From contig CAWAYL010000018.1 of NCBI GenBank assembly GCA_963786305.1, positions 27,489 to 91,488 of the forward strand: a DNA stretch of 64,000 nt, read 5' to 3'. Below the pieces are notes generated by a model. It saw nothing but the letters and a program-made list of their open reading frames with translations. It did not search any database and was not told where the DNA came from. Origin of the DNA: CAKZLS01 sp963786305 (GTDB taxonomy: Bacteria; Pseudomonadota; Alphaproteobacteria; Rhodospirillales; Defluviicoccaceae). A program made the position numbers and the translations under genes. Positions 37,440 through 47,547 of this stretch are shown in pieces (the stretch's first letter is position 1; each line of letters starts with the position of its first letter).

Positions 37440-39389
37440 CTGAAGTTTTCATTTACGAAGAGCGCAAGTGGTTGAACCGAAACGATGATTGGTCGGTGAG
37501 GTTTTTCGGTTACTGGACACGCGTGGGATCGATGCCGATGAGCTCGAAGGCCTTTCGTTGCAGGGGGGTGGGACGGGGGTAGGCGGTGAAGCTGTGGCTG
37601 CCCTGGAGGGGGACGCGCACGGCGTTGCGGGTCAGGGTGCCGAGATGACCGATCAGCTGGGTGAAGCCCATGACCGGCAGGCCCTGGTCGGTGCGCCGGG
37701 TGGCGCGCTTGATCCGTGCGGCCGGTGACGGCTCGGCTTTGGCGACCGGCGAGGTGCGCCGGGCGCGGCCGGTCTCCGGCTCGGGGTCATCGAACAGCAG
37801 CGGCTTCCAGGCCTGCCGGAGATGCCATTCGAGGTGGTAGGCCAGCAGACAGAGGAAGACATGGGCGCGGACCCGCGACGGCTTCCAGTGGCGGATCGGG
37901 CGGATCTCGAGTTCGGCCGTCTTCAGGCTGCGGAAGGCCCGCTCGACCCGGGCCAGATCCTTGTAGGCCTGCACCGCCCGGGCGGTGTCCAGCTGGTCGG
38001 CCGGCACGGTGGTGCGGATCACGTAGAGGCCGTCGAGCCGGGCCTCGGCGGCGATGGCGTCGTCGCGCCGGTGCCAGGTGAACCGGCCGTCGGCGATGTC
38101 GATGGCGATGTGCTTGGCCATCTTGTGCTTATCGAGGAGGGCGCCGACCGCCAGCCCGATATCGGCGGCGGTGCGCCGGCCGGATCGCCGCCGCTTGACC
38201 TGGTCGGCGATGCGCGACAGATCGCGCTCGGTGGCCGCCAGCAGATCGACCCGCTTGCGCTCGCGTTCGGCCGCCAGCAGCGGGTTGCGGCAGACGATCA
38301 GCCGTTCGCCGGGATAGTCGGGGCTGGTGATCTCGGCCATGTCGCGCTGATCGAACAGCGACAGTTGCAAAGGGCCGTCGTCACCCGCCAGTTTGGCGAT
38401 CGCCGGCGCCCTGAGCGCGGTGATCCAGTCCAGCCCCGCCGGCTTCAGATCCTCGGTGATGCGCGCCGCGGTGATCAGGCCGCGGTCGCCGACCAGCACC
38501 ACCCGCGACAGCTTGAAGCGCCGCTTCAGCTTGGCCACCTGAGCGCCCAGCGTCGCCGGATCGGCGGTGTTGCCCGCAAACACTTCCACCGCCACCGGGC
38601 AGCCGTCGGCCGCGCACAGCAGACCGTAGACGATCTGCGGCCGGTCGCGCCGGTGGTCGCGGCTGTAGCCGTATTGGCCCAGCGGGCAGCAGCGCCCCTC
38701 CAGATACGACGAACTGACGTCGTAGAGCACCAGGGTGTCGCCCTTCAGGTGCCGCCGGGCCAGCCCGGCCTCGATGCGCGCCTGCCGCTCGCCCAGCCAG
38801 TCCAGCGCCTCATAGACCTCGCGTTCGGCCACCGGCCCAAGCCCCAATGCCGGCCCCAGGCTGGTGCTGGCACTGTCTTCGTTGAGGCCGCGCACGGAAG
38901 CCAGCTTGGAGCGCGGGGCGATCAGCCGATCGATCAGCAGCGCCACCACCAGGTCGCGATGCCGCCGCGACGCCCTGTCCGTGGCCGTCGACAGCAACAG
39001 CCGGTCGAGCGCGATCTTGCGCACCATGCCGAGCGCCGCGGCGACATGACCGTGCGGCAGGGCCCGGGCAATCTGCAAGCCATCCTCGCCCGGACCCACC
39101 ACATGGGCGCCGTCCAGAACGGCCCGGATCGCCGCGATCAGGTCCGCTGGCAGCTTCGACAGGTTGGCCAGTGTGCGCTTCCTGGTCTTGCCGCCTTCGC
39201 GATAGGCCTCACGCAACAAAATCGCCGGCGGCGAGGTCCGGTTGGGTACCGTGTCGATGAACATGCGTCCACAGAATCACGTCTCGGCCCCGTTGTAAAG
39301 CCTCTTACATGGATACATTGAAACAATACAAGCCAGCCAAAGTCCGCACAAACTCTACCTCAATCAATCGTGCCAAGTGGAAACTTCAG
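37440..39389. mobile_element. IS1634-type insertion sequence, complete
   Basis: About 1.95 kb. Ends are imperfect inverted repeats: CTGAAGTTTTCATTT at 37440 and, on the other strand, CTGAAGTTTCCACTT ending at 39389 (13 of 15 match). Flanks TCTAGC (left) and TTTAGC (right) could be a six-base target duplication with one mismatch. It contains one full transposase gene. It lies only about 160 bases from the start of arm 2. Confidence 0.75.
37510..39264 (-). CDS. IS1634/IS4-superfamily DDE transposase
   Basis: Intact 584-residue transposase. The DDE residues fit TLVLYDVSSSYLEG (Asp), VVLVGDRGLITAARI (Asp) and LARVERAFRSLKTAELEIRP (Glu), the last being the usual Y/R-x-E block of IS4-like enzymes. 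The N-terminus MFIDTVPNRTSPPAILLREA and SYREGGKTRKRTL-type pattern are typical of IS1634. No frameshift, unlike most neighbours. Confidence 0.93.
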   Translation of the reverse strand: MFIDTVPNRTSPPAILLREAYREGGKTRKRTLANLSKLPADLIAAIRAVLDGAHVVGPGEDGLQIARALPHGHVAAALGMVRKIALDRLLLSTATDRASRRHRDLVVALLIDRLIAPRSKLASVRGLNEDSASTSLGPALGLGPVAEREVYEALDWLGERQARIEAGLARRHLKGDTLVLYDVSSSYLEGRCCPLGQYGYSRDHRRDRPQIVYGLLCAADGCPVAVEVFAGNTADPATLGAQVAKLKRRFKLSRVVLVGDRGLITAARITEDLKPAGLDWITALRAPAIAKLAGDDGPLQLSLFDQRDMAEITSPDYPGERLIVCRNPLLAAERERKRVDLLAATERDLSRIADQVKRRRSGRRTAADIGLAVGALLDKHKMAKHIAIDIADGRFTWHRRDDAIAAEARLDGLYVIRTTVPADQLDTARAVQAYKDLARVERAFRSLKTAELEIRPIRHWKPSRVRAHVFLCLLAYHLEWHLRQAWKPLLFDDPEPETGRARRTSPVAKAEPSPAARIKRATRRTDQGLPVMGFTQLIGHLGTLTRNAVRVPLQGSHSFTAYPRPTPLQRKAFELIGIDPTRVQ

Positions 39390-39550
39390 TTTAGCGCGGC
39401 AAGCCGTGCTCGTCGTAGCCGATGATTTCGTCCGCCGATCGGCCGGTTTTGTGCGCCATGGCGGCGGTGCGTCGGCTTATGGCCGTAATCAGTTTTATAA
39501 GTTCGAGCGCGGCATCATCATTTCTTCAGCATCAGTGTTTCCGCTTCCTC
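39390..39550. other. short region between insertion sequence and arm 2
   Basis: A minus-strand frame ending MAHKTGRSADEIIGYDEHGL then PR and a stop may be the C-terminus of an unknown protein. It has no match in the sequence downstream of moaB in arm 1, so homology between the arms starts at the moaB stop. Confidence 0.35.
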
Positions 39551-40085
39551 CTACAGGTGCTCCTTCAGCCGCGGCATCAGCTCGACGAAGTTGCAGGGCG
39601 GTGGCGGATGTCGAGCTGGTGGCGCAGGATGTCGTCCCAGGCGTCCTTGCAGGCGCCGGGCGAGCCGGGCAGCGCGAAGAGGTAGGTGCCGCCGGCGACG
39701 CCGCCGGTGGCGCGCGACTGGATCGTCGAGGTGCCGATCTTCTGGAAGCTGAGCCAGCGGAACAGCTCGCCGAAGCCCGGGATCTCCTTGTCGATGACGC
39801 GGCGGAAGGCCTCGGGCGTGACGTCGCGGCCGGTGACGCCGGTGCCGCCGGTGGCGATCACCACGTCGACCGCCGGTCGTCGGCGATCCAGGCGCGGAGC
39901 CTGGCCACGATGGCGTCCGGCATCGTCGCGCACGATGGCGCGCGCGGCGACGCTGTGGCCGGCCGCCTCGATCACGCTCGACCAGGGTGCGGCCGGACTT
40001 GTCGTCGTCCGCGGTGCGCGTGTCGGAGACGGTCAGCACGGCGATGTTGACCGGCAAGGAACGGTTTGCCGTCGATGCGCGCCAT
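39551..40085 (-). pseudogene. moaB: moaB, arm 2 copy (several frameshifts)
   Basis: MoaB/Mog fragments in changing frames: MARIDGKPF start, VNIAVLTVSDTRTADDDKSG, VIATGGTGVTGRDVTPEAF, IPGFGELFRWLSFQKIG, FALPGSPGACKDAWDDIL and the end NFVELMPRLKEHL. At least three indels. Same position after the transglycosylase as in arm 1. Confidence 0.85.
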
Positions 40086-41951
40086 CGTCGCTGCGCCAGC
40101 CCTGCAGCCGCGCGTTGCCGTCCAGCGGTCTGTAGCGCCGGCCAGTCGCCCTCGGCAAGGGCGTCCAGCGACGGCGCCGGCTGGCCGAGCCGCTGGCGGT
40201 AGATCCACAGGTTGGTCAGCACCCGCTCGATGAAAAGCCGGGTCTCGCGCGCGGGATGCGCCTCGATGAACAGCAGCGGGTCGTTCATGTGGTCGACGCC
40301 GGCTGCCCCCAGTCCTGAGGTTGCCCGGCCCGCCGTTGTAGGCGGTCGCCAGCCTGAACAGGTCGCCATGACCGGCGTCGCCGATCAGCAGCTGCAGGTA
40401 GTTCTGGCCGAGCGCCATGTTGACCGCGGCTCGAAGAGCGTGTTGCGCTCGCGGCCGTGGCGCGTGCCGCGCGCCACGTAGCCGCGCGGTCGCCGGCATC
40501 AGCTGCATCAGGCCGCGCGCGCCGGCGTGGCTGTTCGCGCCCGGGTTGAATCGCCGACTCCTGGCGCATCAGCGCATAGAGAGAGCGCGGTCGACCCGAA
40601 ACCGCTCTCCGGTATCCCAGGGCGGCAGCGGGAAGGCCGCGGCGTCGATACCGCCGCCGTCGTGGGTCAGCCGGTCGGCAGGCGCAGGGCGAGGTACGGC
40701 AGCTGCGCCCGCTGCGGCCAGGATCATCGCGCCTCGGCGTGCTCCGCGCCGCCGCCTCCGGCGCAGCGACCAACTCCTGCTGGGCCAGCTCGCTCTCCCG
40801 ACCTGGATCAGCGCCGGCGCCCGCCGGCCGCCGGGGAGCCGGCGAGGGCGATTGAGCGCCGCCTGCTCGGCGGCCGAGCTATTCCCATTGGAACGGCATC
40901 GGCGCGCCGAGAACGTGGCGGGCGAGCAGGCCGTAGAACGTCGTCGGGTGAGGACGCCGCCACCTTCAGCCAGGTATTGACCTTTTGCGGCCGGTCGGCG
41001 ACGAGGCCGGCGCGGGCGGCCCAGAAGGCGCCGGCGGAGACCATCCACGGCGACAGGTTGTCGGCGTCCGGCGAGCGCCTCGAAATGGACTGCGGCCTGC
41101 TTGTAGTCGCGTGAGCCGCCATGCCGCCAGGCCGGCCGTCCAGTGGGCGTTCGGCAGGTACTGGCCCGATCGCGTGGCCGCGCCGCCGGCCCATTCGACG
41201 GCCCAGGCGTCCTCGCCGTCGACGAAATACGCCTGACCGAGGCGGGCGCGCATGTCATCGAGTTCGACGGGACCGAGAAGCTGCCGGGCGGCGGCGGACT
41301 GGATCAACTGCTTGGCGGTCGCGGTCTGTCCCCGCCACACCGCGGCGCGAATTTCCCGCTTGAGCGCCGCCGCCTGCCGTGTCTTGGCGCGGCCGAGCTG
41401 TCCCGTCGGGATCGCCGGCGGAGACGGGCGGAGCCGGCCCGACGCGGCGTAGGTCTGCTGCGGCCGGGCGGGGCGCGCCAGCGGCTCGCCGCCCTTGGGC
41501 TTGCGGCGCAGGCCCAGCCGGTAGATGGCGTCGGCGTCGGGATGATCGGCGTGGCGGGCCATCCACGCATGCAGTTCCGCATACTGCGACCGGTACGCTT
41601 TCGGGTGGAGATAGCGCTGGGCCATCACATGACCCATGAGCAGAGGATCGGAGAGCTTGGCGACCAGGGCGTCGACCCGCGGCCATTGACCGCTCGCCCC
41701 GAGCGCGAACATCTGTTTGTAGTAGAAGACGTCGGATGACGAGAGGACGCGCGGCAACGTGACGGCCAATTGGGTGTCGACCCGGTAATCGGCCCGGGCG
41801 CCAACCTCGCCGTCGATGCGGCCGCCTCCGCCCCGGGCGCCGCCGAGAGCGGCACGCTCGCTCCGTTCGCATCGGCCCGAGCGGCGAGCGGGATCAAGGC
41901 CCAACCGGCAATCAGGACGGCGATCAATGATCGCCGAACGTATACACCCAC
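40086..41951 (-). pseudogene. lytic transglycosylase, arm 2 copy (many frameshifts)
   Basis: GTG start with signal peptide VRRSLIAVLIAGWALIPLAA, then VTLPRVLSSSDVFYYKQMFA and MGHVMAQRYLHPKAYRSQYA as in arm 1. The catalytic region retains LMRQES and LMPATAR in other frames. At least six breaks. No stop equivalent to the arm 1 overlap with moaB is visible, so the 3' end is approximate. Confidence 0.8.
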
Positions 41952-41983
41952 GGATTATTCCCAGACCAAACTTACCTTTTTCA

Positions 41984-42011
41984 AGTATAAGTATTTCTCG
42001 CCGCAGAGCAA
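41984..42011 (-). promoter_or_regulatory. promoter of transglycosylase, arm 2
   Basis: Minus strand TTGCTC (42006-42011), 16 bases, TATACT (41984-41989); same hexamers and spacing as 28919-28946 in arm 1, inside an AT-rich intergenic stretch. Confidence 0.55.
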
Positions 42012-42078
42012 CAAAAAGAGAAACTCTGATCGATTTTTTAATCTATTACTTCGGTTGTCGGAAAATAAATATAAAATT

Positions 42079-42950
42079 TTATAAAGACTGAATTTTTTCT
42101 CGAATGGCGAGCAGGTCGCGCCAGGCCAGTCTTTTCTGCGCCGGCGAGCGCAATAGATAGGCCGGATGGAAAAGGGCGCGCGCCGGGATCGGGCGGGAGA
42201 GCCGGGGCGTCTGGTAGCTGAGCCAGCGACCCCGCAACTTGCCGATGCCCGTCTTCTGGCCGAAGAGGGCGCTTGCCGAGGGGCCGCCGAGCGCGATCAG
42301 CATGTCGGGGTCCACAAGTTCCACAAGCCGCTCGACGAACGGCATGCACATGGCGACCTCGCTGGTGGACGGATTGCGGTTGCCCGGCGGGCGCCAGTAA
42401 ATGATGTTGGAAATCAGCACCTTGCCGCGGTCGAGATCGATCGACGCCAGCATGCGGTCGAGCAGCCGCCCGCTCGGGCCGACGAAGGGCAGTCCCCTGC
42501 GGTCCTCTTCCGCTCCCGGCGCCTCGCCGATCACGAGATGCGGGCCTCGGGGTTGCCGTCCATGAACACCAGATTGGTGGCCGTGCTTTTCAGGGCGCAG
42601 CCGTCGAACGCCATCAGGGCGCCGCGAAGCTCTTCCAGCGTGGTCGCGCGGGCCGCGAGCTCGGCGGCGGTCTGCACGGCGCTCTCGCCGGCGAGCGGCG
42701 GCGCGACCCGAGCCGGAGAATGTGCCGGAGAATGTGCCGGAGAATGTGCAGGAGCAGGTGCTGGGACCGGAGCCGGGGCCGGAGCCGCGACAGGAGCCGG
42801 AGCGGCCGCCGTCGGGGCGGCCCGCCACGGCTGAGCCGAGGCGGCGCCTTGATAGCGATCGACCGGGTCCTCGCCGATGGTTTCGTCCACGCCGGCTTGC
42901 AACTGCCAGCGCAGCGCCTCGGCGATGGAAAGGGTCGTGTCCGGGTCCAT
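42079..42950 (-). CDS. uracil-DNA glycosylase family 4, arm 2 copy (one frameshift)
   Basis: Starts MDPDTTLSIAEALRWQLQAG; catalytic part LVIGEAPGAEEDRRGLPFVG, WRPPGNRNPSTSEV, HPAYLLRSPAQKRLAWRD. Frame break near 42535, between MDGNPEAR and the GEAPG motif. The N-terminal linker carries a 12-base tandem repeat coding AHSP (about 42715-42755), followed by a Pro/Ala-rich stretch quite unlike the PT-rich linker of arm 1. Confidence 0.85.
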
Positions 42951-43010
42951 GGCGGTCACTCTACCATCGCGCTTTCGACGGTCAAACTGGTTGCGCGCGC
43001 ATGAGTTTGA

Positions 43011-43040
43011 TTGTGCAGGGCCCGTTGGTTCCCTTATGTT
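43011..43040 (+). promoter_or_regulatory. ETF-QO promoter, arm 2
   Basis: TTGTGC (43011-43016), 18 bases, TATGTT (43035-43040), as in arm 1 at 27890-27919. Confidence 0.55.
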
Positions 43041-43087
43041 ATAAGGCGAAGGGTTAAATGGATATGCCGGTTGAGGAGAGGAGTCCC

Positions 43088-44731
43088 ATGGAACGGGAAT
43101 CGATGGAATTCGACGTGGTGATCGTCGGCGGCGGGCCGTCCGGGCTGACCGCGGCGATCCGGCTGAAGCAGCTCGCGCGCAGAAGAACGAGCGCGAGATC
43201 ACCGTCTGCGTGGTCGAGAAGGGCTCGGAGATCGGCGCCCACATCCTGTCCGGCGCGGTGATCGAGACCGAGGCGCTGAACGAGCTGATCCCCGACTGGA
43301 AGGACAAGGGCGCGCCGCTGCAGACGCCGGCGACCGAGGACCAGTTTCCTGTTCCTGACCGAGACGCAGATCCTACAAGCTGCCGACGCCGCCGCAGATG
43401 AACAACCACGGCAACTACATCGTCAGCCTGGGCAATGTCTGCCGCTGGCTGGGCGCAGCAGGCCGAGGAGCTCGGGCGTCGAGATCTATCCCGGCTTCGC
43501 CGCCGCCGAGGTGCTGTATCACGACGACGGCCGGGTCAAGGGCGTCGCCACCGGCGACATGGGCGTCGGCCGCGACGGCGAGCGGACCGACAGCTACCAG
43601 CCGGGCATGGAGCTGCACGCCAAGTACACGCTCTTCGCCGAAGGCTGCCGCGGCTCGCTGACCAAGACGCTGTTCGAGCGCTTCGATCTGCGCGACGGCG
43701 TCGACCCGCAGACCTACGGCATCGGCATCAAGGAGCTGTGGGAGGTCGACCCGGCCAAGCACGAGCCGGGCAAGGTCGTCCACACCGTCGGCTGGCCGAT
43801 GGACAGCCAGACCTACGGCGGCTCGTTCCTCTACCACCTGGAGGACAACCAGGTCGCGGTCGGCTTCGTCGTCGGGCTCGACTACCAGAACCCCCATCTC
43901 AGCCCGTTCGAGGAGATTGCAGCGGTTCAAGACCCACCCCGCGATCCGCCCGACCTTCGAGGGCGGCCGGCGCATCTCCTATGGCGCGCGGGCGCTGTCA
44001 ACGAGGGCGGCTTCCAGTCGATCCCGAAGCTGGTGTTCCCGGGCGGCGCGCTGATCGGCGATACCGCCGGCTTCCTCAACGTGCCCAAGATCAAGGGCAC
44101 CCACACGGCGATGAAGTCCGGCATGGTCGGCGCCGAGGCGGTGTTCGCGGCGCTCGGCGGCGACGACGCGCCGCCGGTGGTCGAGGCCTATCCCGAGGCG
44201 CTGAAGACAACCTGGGTGTGGGACGAGCTCTACAGCGTGCGCAACATCCGCCCGGCGTTCCACAGGGGCCTGTGGGCCGGGCCTCGGTCTATTCGGCGCT
44301 CGATACCTATCTGCTGCGCGGCAAGGCGCCGTGGACCCTGCACCATCAGCCCGACCACACCGCGCTGAAGCCGAAGGCGCGGAGTGCGCCAAGATCGACT
44401 ATCCCAAGCCGGATGGCGTGATCACCTTCGACAAGCTGTCTCGGTGTTCATCTCGAACACCAACCACGAGGAAAACCAGCCCGTCCACCTGACGCTGAAG
44501 GACGCCATCGGTGCCGGTGCGACGTCAATCTCGCGGTCTATGACGCGCCGGAGCAGCGCTATTGTCCGGCCGGCGTCTACGAGATCGTCGAGGAGAGACG
44601 GCAAGCCGCGGCTGCAGATCAACGCGCAGAACTGCGTGCACTGCAAGACCTGCGACATCAAGGACCCGACGCAGAACATCAACTGGGTGGTGCCGGAAGG
44701 GGGCGGCGGGCCGAACTATCCGAACATGTGA
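43088..44731 (+). pseudogene. ETF-ubiquinone oxidoreductase, arm 2 copy (about six frameshifts)
   Basis: Start MERESMEFDVVIVGGGPSGL (43088); later AEGCRGSLTKTLFERFDLRD, KLVFPGGALIGDTAGFLNVP and NCVHCKTCDIKDPTQNINW. The end GGGGPNYPNM at 44731 confirms the corrected C-terminus in arm 1. Breaks near 43180, 43345, 43460, 43920, 44280, 44380 and 44440. Confidence 0.85.
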
Positions 44732-44744
44732 GGCCGCTATTTCG

Positions 44745-46513
44745 ATGATCTTTTCAGTTTCGCTACGCTTTCGGGCGGTCGAGGGCGCGAACCAGGCCGT
44801 CGCCGCCTTGGCCATTGGCCTGGCGCCGCGTGCGCGTGCGCGGCGAGCGGCGTCGACGGCGGCGGACGCCGGCGGGTCCGTCGCCGCCGTCGAGCCCGGC
44901 CAGACGTTGACCGGCAATTATCTTGCCGCCCGTCACGCCGCAAGGTCGACGCGAGGACACCGACGCCGCGATGTTTCTTTGGCGGCGCTGGACGAGGTCG
45001 CCGGACGATCCGGTGCTGGTCTACCGGGCGTATTGGCGCTGCTTCTCGACGGGCGCGTCGCCGGAGGCCGTGGCGCTGGCCGGCGCAAAGTCGATCGGCG
45101 ACAGGTCCACGACGCCGCCCTCGCAGCACGTGGTCGTCGCCGTCGATGAGATCGAAGGGCGAGTACGCGGCGGCCGACGAGCGCCTGGCGGCGTTGCCCG
45201 AGGGCCGCGTCAGCCTGTTCCTCGGCGACATTCTGCGGGCCTGGGCGTGTACGGGCGGGGCCATCCGCGAGCGCGGCATCGCCGACGGCTGCGAAGGTCC
45301 TGGCCGACCAGCGGTCCGTGGAGACCTGTTCGACCTGCACGCCGCGTTGATCGCCGACGCCGCTGGCGCCGCGGCAGGACGCGCGCGCTATGCCCGGGCG
45401 GCCGCCGACGGCGAGCGGTTGTCGTTGGTGCGGTGCAGCTCATGGGCGGCGTCTTCGAGCGGGCCGGCGCGGCGGAAGAGGCGCGCGCCCTCTACCAGCG
45501 CTATCGGAGGAGCATGCGGGCGGCCATGATCTCTGCCGAGCTGACCCGCGTCGACGGCAACGCCGCTGCATCGGACGGGCAAATCAAGCCCGCGCGCGCC
45601 GATGGCGCGGCCGCTGGCGCTGTTCGACGCGGCCGGCGCGCTGTCGCGCCAGAGCACCGCGGAAATGGCGTTGGTTCTCGGCCAGCTCGGGCTCTATCTG
45701 CAGCCCGAGTTCCCGGCGCTGCAGATGCTGGTGGCGGATTCGATGGAAGCGATCGGCAGCGAACGACGCCAATCGGATGTATGCGTCGGTCGACCCTGCG
45801 TCGCCGCTGTCGTGTCAGGCGCGCCTTAACGCCGCGCTCAATCTCAATCGAATGGAGCGGTTCGACGACGCCGCGCGGCAACTGCGCGAGTGGCCGACGG
45901 AGAGGCCGACGATCCTGAGCCGCTGGTGGACGCTGGGCGACATGCTCCGCCCCAGGAACGGTTCGCCGAGGCGGTCAGGCCTACGACGACGCGTATCGCG
46001 CATGCCGGAGCGTTGAAGCCCAATCACTGGCGGCTGCTGTACGCGCGCGGCATCGCGCTGGAACGCGCCAAGCGGTGGCCGCGGGCGGAAGCAGGATTTT
46101 GTCAAGGCGCTGGAGTTCGAGCCCGACCAGCCGTTCGTCCTGAACTACCTCGGATATTCCTGGGTAGAGAAGGGGCAGAACCTGGACCAGGCCCAGGACA
46201 TGATCCGCAAGGCCGTCGAACTGCGCCCCAACGACGGCTACATCGTCGACAGTCTCGGCTGGGCCTACTACCGGCTCGGCAAATACGAAGAAGCGGTGCG
46301 CGAACTGGAGCGCGCGGTCGAATTGCGGCCCGAGGACCGGTGATCAACGATCACCTGGGCGATGCCTATTGGGCGGTGGGGCGGCACGCGCGAAGCCCGC
46401 TTTCAGTGGCGCGGCGCTCTCGGTCTCGATCCCGATCCGGAGCTCAAGGACCAAGCTCGAGGGCAAGCTCGACAAGGGATCTGGTCAAGGAGGCCAACGC
46501 CGCCGCGCCATGA
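44745..46513 (+). pseudogene. TPR lipoprotein, arm 2 copy (many frameshifts)
   Basis: Starts MIFSVSLRFRAVEGANQAVA. TPR pieces in alternating frames include EPGQTLTGNYLAARHA, ALVLGQLGLYLQPEFPALQM, VLNYLGYSWVEKGQNLDQAQ and SLGWAYYRLGKYEEAVRELE. At least ten breaks. Same place between ETF-QO and ispE as in arm 1. Confidence 0.75.
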
Positions 46514-47440
46514 TGAGCGCCAACGGCCGCGGGACTGCCGCGTCCGGCGATCGCGGCGACGCGCCCGCCAAGGTCAATCTCTACCTGCACGTCGTCGGCC
46601 GCCGCGCCGACGGCTATCACCTGCTGGACAGCCTCGTTGCCTTCGCCGGCATCGGCGAACCGTCCGGGTCGACACCGACACGACGCCGACTCGACGCTGG
46701 CGACGGACGACCATGCGGCTTGCGCCTGAGCGTATCCGGCCCGTTCGCGGCGGCCGTTCCGGCAGGCCCGGAAAATCTGGTGCTGCGGGCGGCTCGCGCT
46801 CTCGCCGACGCCGCCGGGACGCGAGCGCGGGCGCGGATCCAGCTGATCAAGCGGCTGCCGGTGGCGGCGGGGATTGGCGGCGGCTCGGCCGATGCGGCGG
46901 CCGCCTTGAAGGCGCTGGCCCGCTTGTGGCGCGGTGAGGCCGGCGGCCGAGGATCTCCGCGCCCTGGCCTTGACGCTCGGCGCCGACGTGCCCGTGTGCC
47001 TCGCCGGCCATCCGGCCCTCGTCGCCGGCATCGGCGAGGACATCGCGCCGGCGCCGCCGCTTCCCGCCGTGCTGGATGGTTCTCGTCAACCCGGGGATGG
47101 CGGTGGCAACTCCGGCCGTGTTCAGGCGGCGGCAGGGGCCGTTTTCGCAACGCCGCGCCGTTGTCGCGCGCCGCCGGCGGACGTCGAGGCGCTGGCGCGG
47201 CTTCTGGCCGAACGCGGCAACGATCTGGCCGCCGCGGCAGCGGCCCTGGCGCCGGTGATGGGCACGGTGCTCGCCGAGCTCGACCCGCTGCCAGGCGCTC
47301 TGCTGAGCCGCATGAGCGGCAGCGGCGCCACCTGCTTCGCCCTGTTCGCCACCCGCGCCGACGCCGAGCGCGGCGCTCGGCGCCTGCGCCGGGCGCGCCC
47401 CGGCTGGTGGATCGAGTCGGCGCCCCTGGCCCGAGCCTGA
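46510..47440 (+). pseudogene. ispE: ispE, arm 2 copy (about four frameshifts)
   Basis: MMSANGRGTAASGDRGDAPA then KVNLYLHVVGRRADGYHLLD; ATP loop LPVAAGIGGGSADAAAAL; later DVPVCLAGHPALVAGIGED and SRMSGSGATCFALF; ends SAPLARA. Breaks near 46665, 46705, 46937, 47075 and 47135. Essential-pathway gene broken in this arm, which argues for errors or for another genome supplying the intact copy. Confidence 0.85.
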
Positions 47441-47547
47441 ATGTTTCCGAGGCCGCTTCCGGGCGCTTCGCGATGATCGTTGTTGCTCTCGGATAACGAC
47501 TTGAGCCATCTTCCGCCGTTCGGTCTTGCCGCGGCGCGAAGGACCCC

